Of a DNA stretch of 64,000 nt, positions 26,389 through 34,220 are shown one piece after another. Under the pieces are notes generated by a model that searched no databases, had not been told where the DNA came from, and saw nothing but the letters and a program-made list of their open reading frames with translations. Both the position numbers and the translations under genes were made by a program. Within the stretch, counting starts at the first letter, position 1. The number at the start of each line of letters is the position of its first letter. Source of the stretch: Pirellulaceae bacterium. Its GTDB lineage: Bacteria; Planctomycetota; Planctomycetia; Pirellulales; Pirellulaceae. The stretch covers positions 1 to 64,000 of the forward strand of contig JAQWSU010000022.1 of NCBI GenBank assembly GCA_029243025.1, written 5' to 3'.

Positions 26389-28443
26389 TTAAGCGTCTGT
26401 TACGACGCAGCCCAGCAGGTTCAGTTGCCGGTCACGTAGCATCTGGATCGCCTCAGCGAGGACGCCAAGGTCGAGATCTTGCATGGAGACAACCAGCAAC
26501 ACCGCGTCAAAGGCCTCAGCCAGTGGGATCGCGAGAGTTGACCGAGTCGAATCTGCGTCGCAAATGACAATTTGCCCACGGCGCGTCAATGTTTGCAATA
26601 GATTTCGAATGGTTCGGCCTTCGACACTATTTTGGGTTCGTGAGATACCCGTCACATCGTCGCCGCAGGGCAGGAGGTGAATTGATCGGTTCGAGGTTGC
26701 AAGAACGAGATCTTCTGTCTGGCTTGTTTCAGTCAATACGTCGCAAACGCCTGCCTTCCCCAATGCCTCATAGCGTCGCGTCAATCCTTGCTCCGCCAAG
26801 TTTGCGTCCAGCATGACGACCTCATGTCCCTCGCGCGCCATGACCATACTTAGATGAGTCACCGTGTCGGCAATCCGTTCGCTTGGTTGGGGTGTGAGCA
26901 GCAGCAAGCTCGTGGGAAACCCATCTTCACTGCGAGCATGGATCTGGCTGAGCAGTTGTTTGAATCTCTGCTCGGTGTCTGCGTTTGTCAAACTCGCGCT
27001 AAGTTCGAGCTCGTAATCGCATGCTGTTGTTTCAACTTCGATTGCGGAGGGAGTGGGAATCGTGCTTCCCTGCCAGGCTTCCAGCTCCGTCGTTGCCGGC
27101 AGAGGTTCCACAGGATCCGAAACAAAAGCTTCAGCGAAAGCAGTATCCACTTCGGGCGAGGGAGTGGAGCAATCGGGGCGTTCAATCGCTTCCACTGGAT
27201 TGTATTTCGGTTTTTGCTCAAGCTCGGGTTCGCGTGACTGGGAGTCAAGCTGGGAGTCAAGCTGGGAGTCATCGCTGTCGGTTGAGATTGTTTCAGAGGG
27301 ACTCGCTTCGTCCTCTTGAAGATCGTAGAAGGGTTTGATGACAGGATGATAGGCATCGTCGTCCTCTGTCGCACCGATTGGTTCGGATGGGCTTCGCGGA
27401 TTTTTCTCGTCGTCGGTTTGCAAGTTCAGATCGGCAGAGGTTGGTGTTGGTTCTGCTGCTTCCTTGAGTGGGGCGATCTCCCAGGCAACGGGTACGTCTT
27501 CACCGGTGGTATACTCTTCTTCGGAGGGCGATTGCTCGGCGGCTTGGAGGATCTGCTCCAGGGATTCAATGCTCTCGGTGATCAAGGGTTCAATGTCTCG
27601 TCCAGCAAAATCATCTGCTTCATCTGCCGACTGAGTGTCTTCCGCATTAGGGCCCGGATTCAGATTCGAGACGTGATCTCGTCCAGCATCGCGATGGGCG
27701 CCGTGTTGAAGTTCAGGTTTTGGTGGTTCGAAAGGATTGGGGTCGTTCGAATCTGAAATCGGTGCCTTTGGGTTTGGGTCAGAGTCAAGCGGTAAGGCGG
27801 GCGTCGTTTCGACGCTTTCATCGCATTCCACTTCGGAGCAAGGCGGCTGGGCAGGTGTTTGCGAATTCGTTGATGGCTCTTGATTGAATGCAGCAAGGTC
27901 GTACGGTTCTGGTGTCTCCCCTGACTCAGGAGACTGCTCGGTTTTGCCGCAATCGGTGTCGGTTGTGGATTGAGCAGCGGTGGTCTGTGGAATGGTGGTG
28001 TCTTTGATGTCGGGCTGGTGATGTGGAGGGGTTGCTGCTTCCGCAGGCTCTTCGTTTTCGACTTCTGCATTTGCTGAAGTCCCCGGCAATAAGGGCGACT
28101 CAACTACCCCGGGTTGGGCGGTTTGATCGCTGTCGGTCGCCGGGATGTTGAAGTCTTCTTCGTCAAAAGGAAGCAGGCTGGGTAGGCCGTCACCCGTCTC
28201 TTGATCGTTTTCCGGTGAAATGGGTGGTTCTATTTCGAGACTTGGTTTTGCTGCGATTGGTTCGCCGGAGGTGATCTGGTGAATCGGTTTTGTCTCGGCA
28301 TTTGCTTCTTCTGCAGACGCTTTGGTTTTCGTTACGGCAGGCTTGTCTGTTACTTTCGGCGTTGCATCGGCTTGATGCGGGACGCTTGCGGGGAATGCTC
28401 CGCTTTGTTCCAGTTTACGCAGTGCGTCTACGGTCAAACTCAT
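26389..28443 (-). CDS. BY-kinase/ParA-like protein with degenerate P-loop and long acidic N-terminus
   Basis: 684 residues. About 1-480 is a Glu/Pro/Thr/Ser-rich low-complexity region. About 490-684 matches the bacterial tyrosine-kinase (CpsD/Wzc) or ParA fold: LLLLTPQPSERIADTVTHLS stands where the Walker A should be but has no GKS/T, EGHEVVMLDANLAEQGLTRRY resembles Walker A', and QIVICDADSTRSTLAIPLAEAFDAVLLVV the Walker B region. There is no C-terminal tyrosine cluster, so catalytic activity is doubtful. ATG at 28443 follows a GAGGTAAGG binding site. Last of three same-strand genes with an ExeA-like ATPase and a Wzz-like protein, which suggests a role in polysaccharide export. Confidence 0.68.
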   Translation of the reverse strand: MSLTVDALRKLEQSGAFPASVPHQADATPKVTDKPAVTKTKASAEEANAETKPIHQITSGEPIAAKPSLEIEPPISPENDQETGDGLPSLLPFDEEDFNIPATDSDQTAQPGVVESPLLPGTSANAEVENEEPAEAATPPHHQPDIKDTTIPQTTAAQSTTDTDCGKTEQSPESGETPEPYDLAAFNQEPSTNSQTPAQPPCSEVECDESVETTPALPLDSDPNPKAPISDSNDPNPFEPPKPELQHGAHRDAGRDHVSNLNPGPNAEDTQSADEADDFAGRDIEPLITESIESLEQILQAAEQSPSEEEYTTGEDVPVAWEIAPLKEAAEPTPTSADLNLQTDDEKNPRSPSEPIGATEDDDAYHPVIKPFYDLQEDEASPSETISTDSDDSQLDSQLDSQSREPELEQKPKYNPVEAIERPDCSTPSPEVDTAFAEAFVSDPVEPLPATTELEAWQGSTIPTPSAIEVETTACDYELELSASLTNADTEQRFKQLLSQIHARSEDGFPTSLLLLTPQPSERIADTVTHLSMVMAREGHEVVMLDANLAEQGLTRRYEALGKAGVCDVLTETSQTEDLVLATSNRSIHLLPCGDDVTGISRTQNSVEGRTIRNLLQTLTRRGQIVICDADSTRSTLAIPLAEAFDAVLLVVSMQDLDLGVLAEAIQMLRDRQLNLLGCVVTDA
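27239..27270 (-). repeat. 12-bp coding tandem repeat (DSQL)
   Basis: Two full copies and one partial copy of tgggagtcaagc encode repeated Asp-Ser-Gln-Leu within the acidic region of the BY-kinase-like protein. Confidence 0.95.
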
Positions 28444-28497
28444 TGCCTTACCTCGATACAAACGCTTTCCGAGCAAAGAATGCGCCAGCGAAATGGT

Positions 28498-30342
28498 TTA
28501 CCGCTGGGCGAGTCGCAATCGAGTGAACAGATTTCGATAGCCATCGCGATCTGTTTTCGTTGACTCCTGACCGATGTCAGAGTTTTGTTCTGTTGGGGAT
28601 GGTGCCGCAAGCGATGTGGTTTCTGGAGATGGACTGTCGTCGTCTTCTGAGTTTTCCAATTTCGGCCAGTTTGTCGCTTCGGTGGGTTTGCGATTGGCCT
28701 CGAAGTTGTGTGCTGATACGGGATGATCGAATTCGCTCATGAAGTTTGCTGGGGCACTACCGGTCGGTTCCGGTTCGATCAGCACCTCGACATCGCCTGC
28801 GAACGCGTCTGTCTCTGGTTCGGCTTCGAAGTCACGTACCGACGGCAAAGCAAAGGAGATAATTTCGGGATCGCTGTTTTCCAGATCATCATCTTGTCGA
28901 TCGTTTTCGGGATCGTTGGGTTTAGAATCAATCGTCGCGGTTGGAATCGCTTGACGCAGTTTTTGGCTCAAATGTTCGGCAATCTCAAGACTCTCATCGC
29001 AGCTAACGGGGCGATGTTGTTCAGCGAGAATGCTGGGCATCAGGTAGTCATCGACGACCAGTTCCTCTTCCTCGAAGGGCTCATTGAATGGATCGATAGT
29101 TGTGGGGGCGTCATGGAAGATCAATTCAATCTCGGGACGGCCGATCGGCTTGAGGTCCATTTGCGTATCGTCGGTTTGCGGATCCCAATTTGTATCGGAT
29201 GAAATTGAAGGGACAACTTCTTCGACTTCCGGCAACGTTTCGGCTTCTTCTTCCGGCAACGTTTCGGCTTCTTCCGGCAACGTCATTTCCGTTTGCACTT
29301 CAAATGCTTTTGCTGAGGTGCTGCAACTATCTTCCTCGGAGAATGTGTTGAGGGAATCATCCAGTTGGCCGAACTCGACGATGTTTGGTAGCGGTTCAGA
29401 ATCTGAGGATTGGAATCCTGAATGGCTGGGTGCTGGTAGTTGCTGTAGGTCCGCCCAGGCATCCGATATGTGATGACAATCAAGGCGGCTCAAATCGTTG
29501 ATCGCACCCAAAAACAAGGCATGGCCGCACAGTTGATTAATAAGCCTGGGGATGCCCTCTGTCGCTTGGCTGATGGATTGGATCGCATCATCCGAGAAAA
29601 TACTGGCGGGCTCACCACCGCTCTCGAGAATCTGTTGGTGAACGTATTGCTTCACTTCTTCTGGAGTCAACGCTTCCAGGTAAAAGCGACCGGCGAGCCG
29701 TTGGTTGAACGATTCGAGTCGCGGATGAGCGAACTTTTCCTCCAATCGTCGATTGCCGAACAAGGTCAGGTGAATTAGCGTTCGACCGTCTGACGTTAGA
29801 TTGGTCATCGTCCGCAATTCATCGAGCAAGGCCATGCTGAGATTTTCTGCCTCATCGACTACTAATACGATGCCGTGAGGGCAGGCATCTCGATTCGTAA
29901 CATGATCGATTACAGCCAGTCTCGCTTCGCACTCATCCAGGTCGCGATAAGGCAAGCCTAGTTCGTAGAGCATCATCTGTAGCAGCGCGAGGCGGGAAGC
30001 TAAGCGAGCGTTCGGCAGTCGCACAACCCGACACCGATGTCGAAAAGATTCGGAGATCAGTTGACTCAACAGTGTCTTTCCGATTCCGACGGGGCCAACG
30101 ACGATTGCTGGCCCATTCTCCCGCTCGATTAATCGCACTAACGACTCGCGAGCGTTCTCGATGGTCGCGGCTGGAAAGTAATGTTCTGGATTGGGAGCGC
30201 TCGCAAACGGTTGTCGTTGCAGATTGAAATGCGCTTCAAACATCGGTTCATCTGTTTTCTGCCTGGAACCCGATCGGTCCTTCAAATCGGCGTTTGTCGT
30301 TGGTGGAGTTTGGATCTGCTGGGCAACTGAAAATGCATTCAC
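28498..30342 (-). CDS. ExeA/GspA-like AAA ATPase with long acidic tail
   Basis: 614 residues. The N-terminal ATPase (about 34-300) starts like ExeA and the XrtA/PEP-CTERM-associated ATPases (MFEAHFNLQRQPFASAPNPE), with Walker A GPVGIGKT at 83-90, Walker B VLVVDEAEN at 159-167 and a sensor segment (LTLFGNRRLEEKF). About 310-600 is acidic low-complexity sequence like that of the next gene. Members of this family drive export steps or assembly of secretion pores. GTG at 30342 has GGAG 7 nt upstream; ATG at 30243 would start at the family boundary but lacks a binding site. Middle gene of a three-gene set. Confidence 0.78.
   Translation of the reverse strand: MNAFSVAQQIQTPPTTNADLKDRSGSRQKTDEPMFEAHFNLQRQPFASAPNPEHYFPAATIENARESLVRLIERENGPAIVVGPVGIGKTLLSQLISESFRHRCRVVRLPNARLASRLALLQMMLYELGLPYRDLDECEARLAVIDHVTNRDACPHGIVLVVDEAENLSMALLDELRTMTNLTSDGRTLIHLTLFGNRRLEEKFAHPRLESFNQRLAGRFYLEALTPEEVKQYVHQQILESGGEPASIFSDDAIQSISQATEGIPRLINQLCGHALFLGAINDLSRLDCHHISDAWADLQQLPAPSHSGFQSSDSEPLPNIVEFGQLDDSLNTFSEEDSCSTSAKAFEVQTEMTLPEEAETLPEEEAETLPEVEEVVPSISSDTNWDPQTDDTQMDLKPIGRPEIELIFHDAPTTIDPFNEPFEEEELVVDDYLMPSILAEQHRPVSCDESLEIAEHLSQKLRQAIPTATIDSKPNDPENDRQDDDLENSDPEIISFALPSVRDFEAEPETDAFAGDVEVLIEPEPTGSAPANFMSEFDHPVSAHNFEANRKPTEATNWPKLENSEDDDSPSPETTSLAAPSPTEQNSDIGQESTKTDRDGYRNLFTRLRLAQR
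29226..29283 (-). repeat. 21/24-bp coding tandem repeat (EEAETLPE)
   Basis: A unit beginning cttccggcaacgtttcgg occurs as 24-bp, 21-bp and partial copies, encoding repeated Glu-Ala-Glu-Thr-Leu-Pro in the acidic tail of the ExeA-like ATPase. Confidence 0.92.
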
Positions 30343-30682
30343 GAGTTGGCTCCATAACCAAGCGGAGGAGTTGGATCGACCGAATCGTTCCTGGAATCGG
30401 GTCGGAGGTCTGCTATCACTCCAATTTTTCCGAGTTGGGGTGAACGGTCCTGACGCGATGAATATGCTCGACGCGGAACCTCCGGATCATTCGTAACAAT
30501 CGGCAAACTTTCCCGGTCTCTTCAGCGGAATGAGAAAGCAAAGTCGGTTCCGAAAGAATCTGTTTGAATTGCCGAGGTTTCTTGCTGTCGAAGACGCCCC
30601 GGTCATTGCTAGCGACTTGTCGTCTGATGACGGCCGCGGACGAATCGGTGAGGAATGCGCGCTCAGGTCGAATGACTTTTGC
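30343..30682. other. 340-bp spacer between the Wzz-like and ExeA-like genes
   Basis: No supported gene. It contains the binding site for the ExeA-like GTG start and is long for an operon gap, so a separate promoter for the two downstream genes is possible; none was identified. Confidence 0.5.
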
Positions 30683-31513
30683 TCAATGGCGGGGCCAGAA
30701 GTTCCGCATCGTCTCGGCATATGTCTGAAGCGGACTGCCAAGTAGTTCGGCTGTCGAGGTAGAGTTTGTCGTCGATGCAAATACCATCAGCAGAAAGGCG
30801 ACAGCGACAACTGCCTCTGCAAGCATCACGGTGACTCGCAGCGGCGTATTCGATGCTTTTTGATTGCGAGTTGGGTTATTTGACGGGAAGACGGACCCCA
30901 AGGTTGGTAAGCCAGTCGAACTCTCGATCTGGTCGACGGTCACGCTTTCTTTTTCGATTGCCCGGTTTCTTGGGTAGATCAGTGTGATTGCGCCGAGGCA
31001 AAGTGCAATGGCTCCGATCTTTAACAATCCGTTTCGATTAATCGGTGATTCGATACTGGATTCGATTGACACCACTGCGGCGGTTTGATCACCGATCGAC
31101 GCGGCGTGGGAAAGTTCACGAGCCAGAACTCCGGCAATATTGGCGCTCAACTGACGGTTTTCGTCTCGGATCTGAATGGTCGTGAGGCGTTCTTTGCCAT
31201 CGGGGGTTTCGGTCGTGGAGAAATCCGTCAGCGATCGTAAGCTTTCGACCTCAGGAACGACGAATCCAGTGGGATGGGTGGCTGCGACCTGATCGATTGC
31301 CAGTTGCAAGTTGTCGCTCACAACAGACTTGACACGACCCGTTTCCAGGGGAACGTGTTGAACGATGGCGGAGGCTTTCCAGACTTTATGTTGTGACTGA
31401 ATCCAGGGAACCGCAATCAGGATTGTCGCGAGTCCGGTCACCAACAGGGTGTAAGCTCGCCCAGGCAGTCGTTTGGGTCGCATTGGCTGCTTGCTCGTGT
31501 CTTGGTTGCTCAT
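30683..31513 (-). CDS. Wzz-like polysaccharide chain-length/co-polymerase membrane protein
   Basis: 276 residues with a membrane span at about 21-39, an extracytoplasmic segment of about 120 residues, a second span at 163-180 and a third at 226-246. Just after the second span comes SSTGLPTLGSVFPS, matching the linker (TGLPVLG) that follows the second span in Wzz/Wzc proteins of polysaccharide export. Wzz proteins are usually two-span; the third span is unusual. With the downstream ExeA-like ATPase and BY-kinase-like gene this reproduces the set found beside exosortases in EPS/PEP-CTERM loci. No glycosyltransferase or exosortase is in the window. Confidence 0.65.
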   Translation of the reverse strand: MSNQDTSKQPMRPKRLPGRAYTLLVTGLATILIAVPWIQSQHKVWKASAIVQHVPLETGRVKSVVSDNLQLAIDQVAATHPTGFVVPEVESLRSLTDFSTTETPDGKERLTTIQIRDENRQLSANIAGVLARELSHAASIGDQTAAVVSIESSIESPINRNGLLKIGAIALCLGAITLIYPRNRAIEKESVTVDQIESSTGLPTLGSVFPSNNPTRNQKASNTPLRVTVMLAEAVVAVAFLLMVFASTTNSTSTAELLGSPLQTYAETMRNFWPRH

Positions 31514-31976
31514 GGGCCGCCCTAACTGATTCTAGAAAACGATAGCAATGCGGGCAGTCTACTATGTAGAACTGTCAGAATCGTCATCGTCGATTCTTCT
31601 TCGCGACTTTAACGCTCATGGGTCTGTTTTGGCTTGCTGCTGCTGCCAGCGTTGGTCTCTCGCAGATTTGTCAGGACCGATTCGAAGGTGGCAAAATTGC
31701 TGCGGGGGAGGAGGTTTCGAGCGGATTGCCCTTGGGTTCGGCAATGCAATTCGTGGAAATTACCTGGCCCGATCGGCCAGGTAAGGAAAAAGCTTGCGGG
31801 ATGCTTGCATGCCTAGTACGATTTCGCCAGTGTGAAGCGACAATGAGTTGAAGGGCAACAGCGGATTGGATCGCGAATTTTTGGACGAGGGACTTGTCTC
31901 GGAATCAGGGTTTCGCGAAATCCTTGATTGCACTGCGGTGTTTGCGTTGCTTGGCCTGTGGTGAACGGTGGTATGA
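31514..31976. other. Divergent intergenic region between Wzz-like and STAS genes
   Basis: 463 bp holding an inverted repeat with 10-bp arms (31760-31784). Frames of 60-78 codons here lack similarity or binding sites and are not called. Confidence 0.5.
31760..31784. promoter_or_regulatory. Inverted repeat with perfect 10-bp arms
   Basis: TTACCTGGCC and GGCCAGGTAA flank a 5-nt spacer. No T-run follows on either strand, so an operator between the divergent genes is more likely than a terminator. Protein unknown. Confidence 0.45.
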
Positions 31977-32297
31977 ATGAACTCGAGATCTGATGACGCT
32001 GACTCAACTGCGTCTGCGACGCTGAAGTTGCAAGAGAAACGTCTGATTGGTTACATGCAGGGATTGGATCTCCGCCAAGAGCTGCTGGGATTGCTGGAGA
32101 AAGGCTATCCTGAAATCGTTGTTGACATGGCGAGTGTCGAACTGATTTCGAGTTCGATTATCGGAACACTGGTGGGTTTGGAGCGTGACTTTCGATTGCG
32201 CGACGTATCTTTAGTGCTAACCCAGATTCAACCGCCTGTGCATAAGATCCTGACCACGACAGGTGTCATTGGCCTGTTCAAAATTCGCGACAAATAG
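31977..32297 (+). CDS. STAS-domain protein (anti-sigma factor antagonist-like)
   Basis: 106 residues. The STAS fold (about 15-105) shows the strand VVDMASVELISSSIIGTLVGL, where the conserved phosphorylatable serine of SpoIIAA/RsbV proteins falls in the Ser58-Ser60 cluster; the family's usual DSSG reads SSSI. Such proteins bind anti-sigma factors or act in partner-switch and polysaccharide-regulation circuits. ATG at 31977 has GGTGG nearby but other starts are possible. It is divergent from the Wzz-like gene; no partner kinase or phosphatase gene is adjacent. Confidence 0.75.
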   Translation: MNSRSDDADSTASATLKLQEKRLIGYMQGLDLRQELLGLLEKGYPEIVVDMASVELISSSIIGTLVGLERDFRLRDVSLVLTQIQPPVHKILTTTGVIGLFKIRDK

Positions 32298-32538
32298 CGT
32301 CGAAGGGGTGATTAATTGTTCGCTACGGGCAGCTCATTGTGAGCCAAGACCTTTTGTCGGCTTCTATCGATACACTTTTGCTGACCGGAAATAGAGCTTC
32401 TGGTAGACTGAGAAACGGGGCGCGTGTGGACGGGGTTGTCACACCGCGGACTCTGAAGGCGACAATTCTCAACTCAAATCTCGACCGAGGCTCGTTGTAC
32501 GAACGTACGAACTGCCGCGCGTGGCTGTAGGATCTTTG

Positions 32539-34068
32539 ATGGTACGCATATCTTTCATGTTCGTTTTTGTGGGAATGGCAACACCCGCATGTATGGCCAT
32601 TCCTTTCGATGATTTGTTGGATTCCTATGGGGTACTAGAAACAGTCGCGGGCACTGGTTTGATACGAGAAAAAACGGTCAACGGTTGGCGATCTGAGATG
32701 GAAGGTGGGTCGGCAACGGAAGCAGAGCTTTCACGGCCGCACATGACCATGGCAGATGCATCAGGCAACCTTTACATTGCCGACAAAGACGCCCATGCGA
32801 TCCGTTTAGTGACTCCTGATGGTGCCATTCATACGATTGCTGGGACAAATCTGGCGGGCTACAACGGTGACGGATTTGGCGTCGACACTCAGCTCAATGC
32901 GCCCAACGGTTTGTTTACTTTTCCAGATGGAACGACCTATATTCTCGACGTTGGCAATAGCCTGGTTCGCAAGTTGGGAACAGACGGTGCTCTCACGACA
33001 GTTTTTGAGGATCCTTTTGGAATACAGATAGGTCGTGGTTTATGGGTGAGCCCGGATGAGTCCAAAATCTTCTATTCCTCCGCAAGTGAAGTTCGGATGT
33101 GGCAGGCCGATGAGGGCGTTTCGATCTATGCGGACGGATTCATTGTGTTGGGCAACCTTGCAGTCGATCCCGCAGATAAAGAGCTTGTTGTCACTGATCG
33201 TGATGGGCATGGGGTTTACAAAGTTTACTCGGATGGGAGTCGCGATTTAATTGCCGGAAATGAAACAACGTCAGGCGGCGGTGATGGGCAACTGGCGACC
33301 AAGACGGGACTCAAGGAGGTGCGTGGCATCGCGTTTCATCCGGAGGGTGGCTATCTATTAGCGACGCATGACGATGGGCAAATCTGGTTTGTTGATGATG
33401 ATGATCGGATTCATTTACTAATTGACGGTGACGACGACGGTACGCATGCGGGAGATGGTTTGCCACTGGATACAGTCGGGCGAAAGATCAGTGAACCACG
33501 TGCCGTCACGTTATCACCGACTGGGGATTTGATTATTACGGAGCACGATGCGGGCTATATCCGTTTTGTTCGTGCCAATCGCCCAATTGGAGTCGAGGGC
33601 GATTTCAACCGGAATGGATTTCTGGATGTCGAGGATATTGATCTGCTATCCGTTGAGGTTCGTGCTGGCCGTCAGACCACTCGTTTTGATTTGAATTCGG
33701 ATCAGATTGTTGACGGTCAAGATCGAAGTGTATGGGTTGATGATTTGAAGCGTACCTATTTTGGTGATTCCGATCTGGACGGCCAATTCAACAGCCGAGA
33801 CCTGGTGCAGATTTTTCAAGCGGGGCAGTTTGAAGACGGTTTTCAACTCAATTCCAACTGGCAGTCAGGCGATTGGAACGGTGACGGTGACTTCACGAGT
33901 AGTGATTTTGTCATCGCTTTTCAAGCTGGCGGTTACGAAAAGGGCCCACGCCCAGCACGCTTGGCTGTTCCTGAGCCGAACTCTATTTTGCTGCTGCTAG
34001 TCGCTGGTTTAGCGAGTGTTTTTCGACGTGCCTTCTGCGGCACGTTTCAAACTCGCCCCGAGGGCTAA
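32539..34068 (+). CDS. Exported NHL-repeat protein with dockerin-like repeats and PEP-CTERM anchor
   Basis: 509 residues: a signal peptide (about 1-25), a beta-propeller of NHL-type repeats (about 35-340; e.g. PHMTMADASGNLYIADK and HAIRLVTPDG), then calcium-loop dockerin-like segments (DFNRNGFLDVEDID, DLNSDQIVDGQD, DSDLDGQFNSRD, DWNGDGDFTSSD; about 355-465), and a C-terminal PEP-CTERM sorting signal (VPEPNSILLLLVAGLASVF followed by RR, about 475-497). PEP-CTERM proteins are processed by exosortase and exported with exopolysaccharide. About 12 residues follow the Arg pair, longer than usual. ATG at 32539 has AGGA 6 nt upstream; GTG at 32521 is in frame. Confidence 0.85.
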   Translation: MVRISFMFVFVGMATPACMAIPFDDLLDSYGVLETVAGTGLIREKTVNGWRSEMEGGSATEAELSRPHMTMADASGNLYIADKDAHAIRLVTPDGAIHTIAGTNLAGYNGDGFGVDTQLNAPNGLFTFPDGTTYILDVGNSLVRKLGTDGALTTVFEDPFGIQIGRGLWVSPDESKIFYSSASEVRMWQADEGVSIYADGFIVLGNLAVDPADKELVVTDRDGHGVYKVYSDGSRDLIAGNETTSGGGDGQLATKTGLKEVRGIAFHPEGGYLLATHDDGQIWFVDDDDRIHLLIDGDDDGTHAGDGLPLDTVGRKISEPRAVTLSPTGDLIITEHDAGYIRFVRANRPIGVEGDFNRNGFLDVEDIDLLSVEVRAGRQTTRFDLNSDQIVDGQDRSVWVDDLKRTYFGDSDLDGQFNSRDLVQIFQAGQFEDGFQLNSNWQSGDWNGDGDFTSSDFVIAFQAGGYEKGPRPARLAVPEPNSILLLLVAGLASVFRRAFCGTFQTRPEG

Positions 34069-34220
34069 ATACCAAAATGTCTGAACCGCAGTCGATTTTT
34101 TCTGGGAACGCGGCGGAAGATGTGGAGATTTAGTTTGCCTTTGGACGGGGACTGTTCTTACATTGATAACCCACGTATCGTGTTGGAAGTTGTTACAGTA
34201 CGTAGCCAGGTGACTGCACC

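Noticed and set aside
30530-30780. Frames of 71 (plus) and 97 (minus) codons in the Wzz-ExeA gap
   Set aside because: Overlap the end of the Wzz-like gene on either strand and lack similarity.
31548-31851. Frames of 60-78 codons in the Wzz-STAS interval
   Set aside because: Three overlapping frames, one across a strong inverted repeat; none has a good start region.
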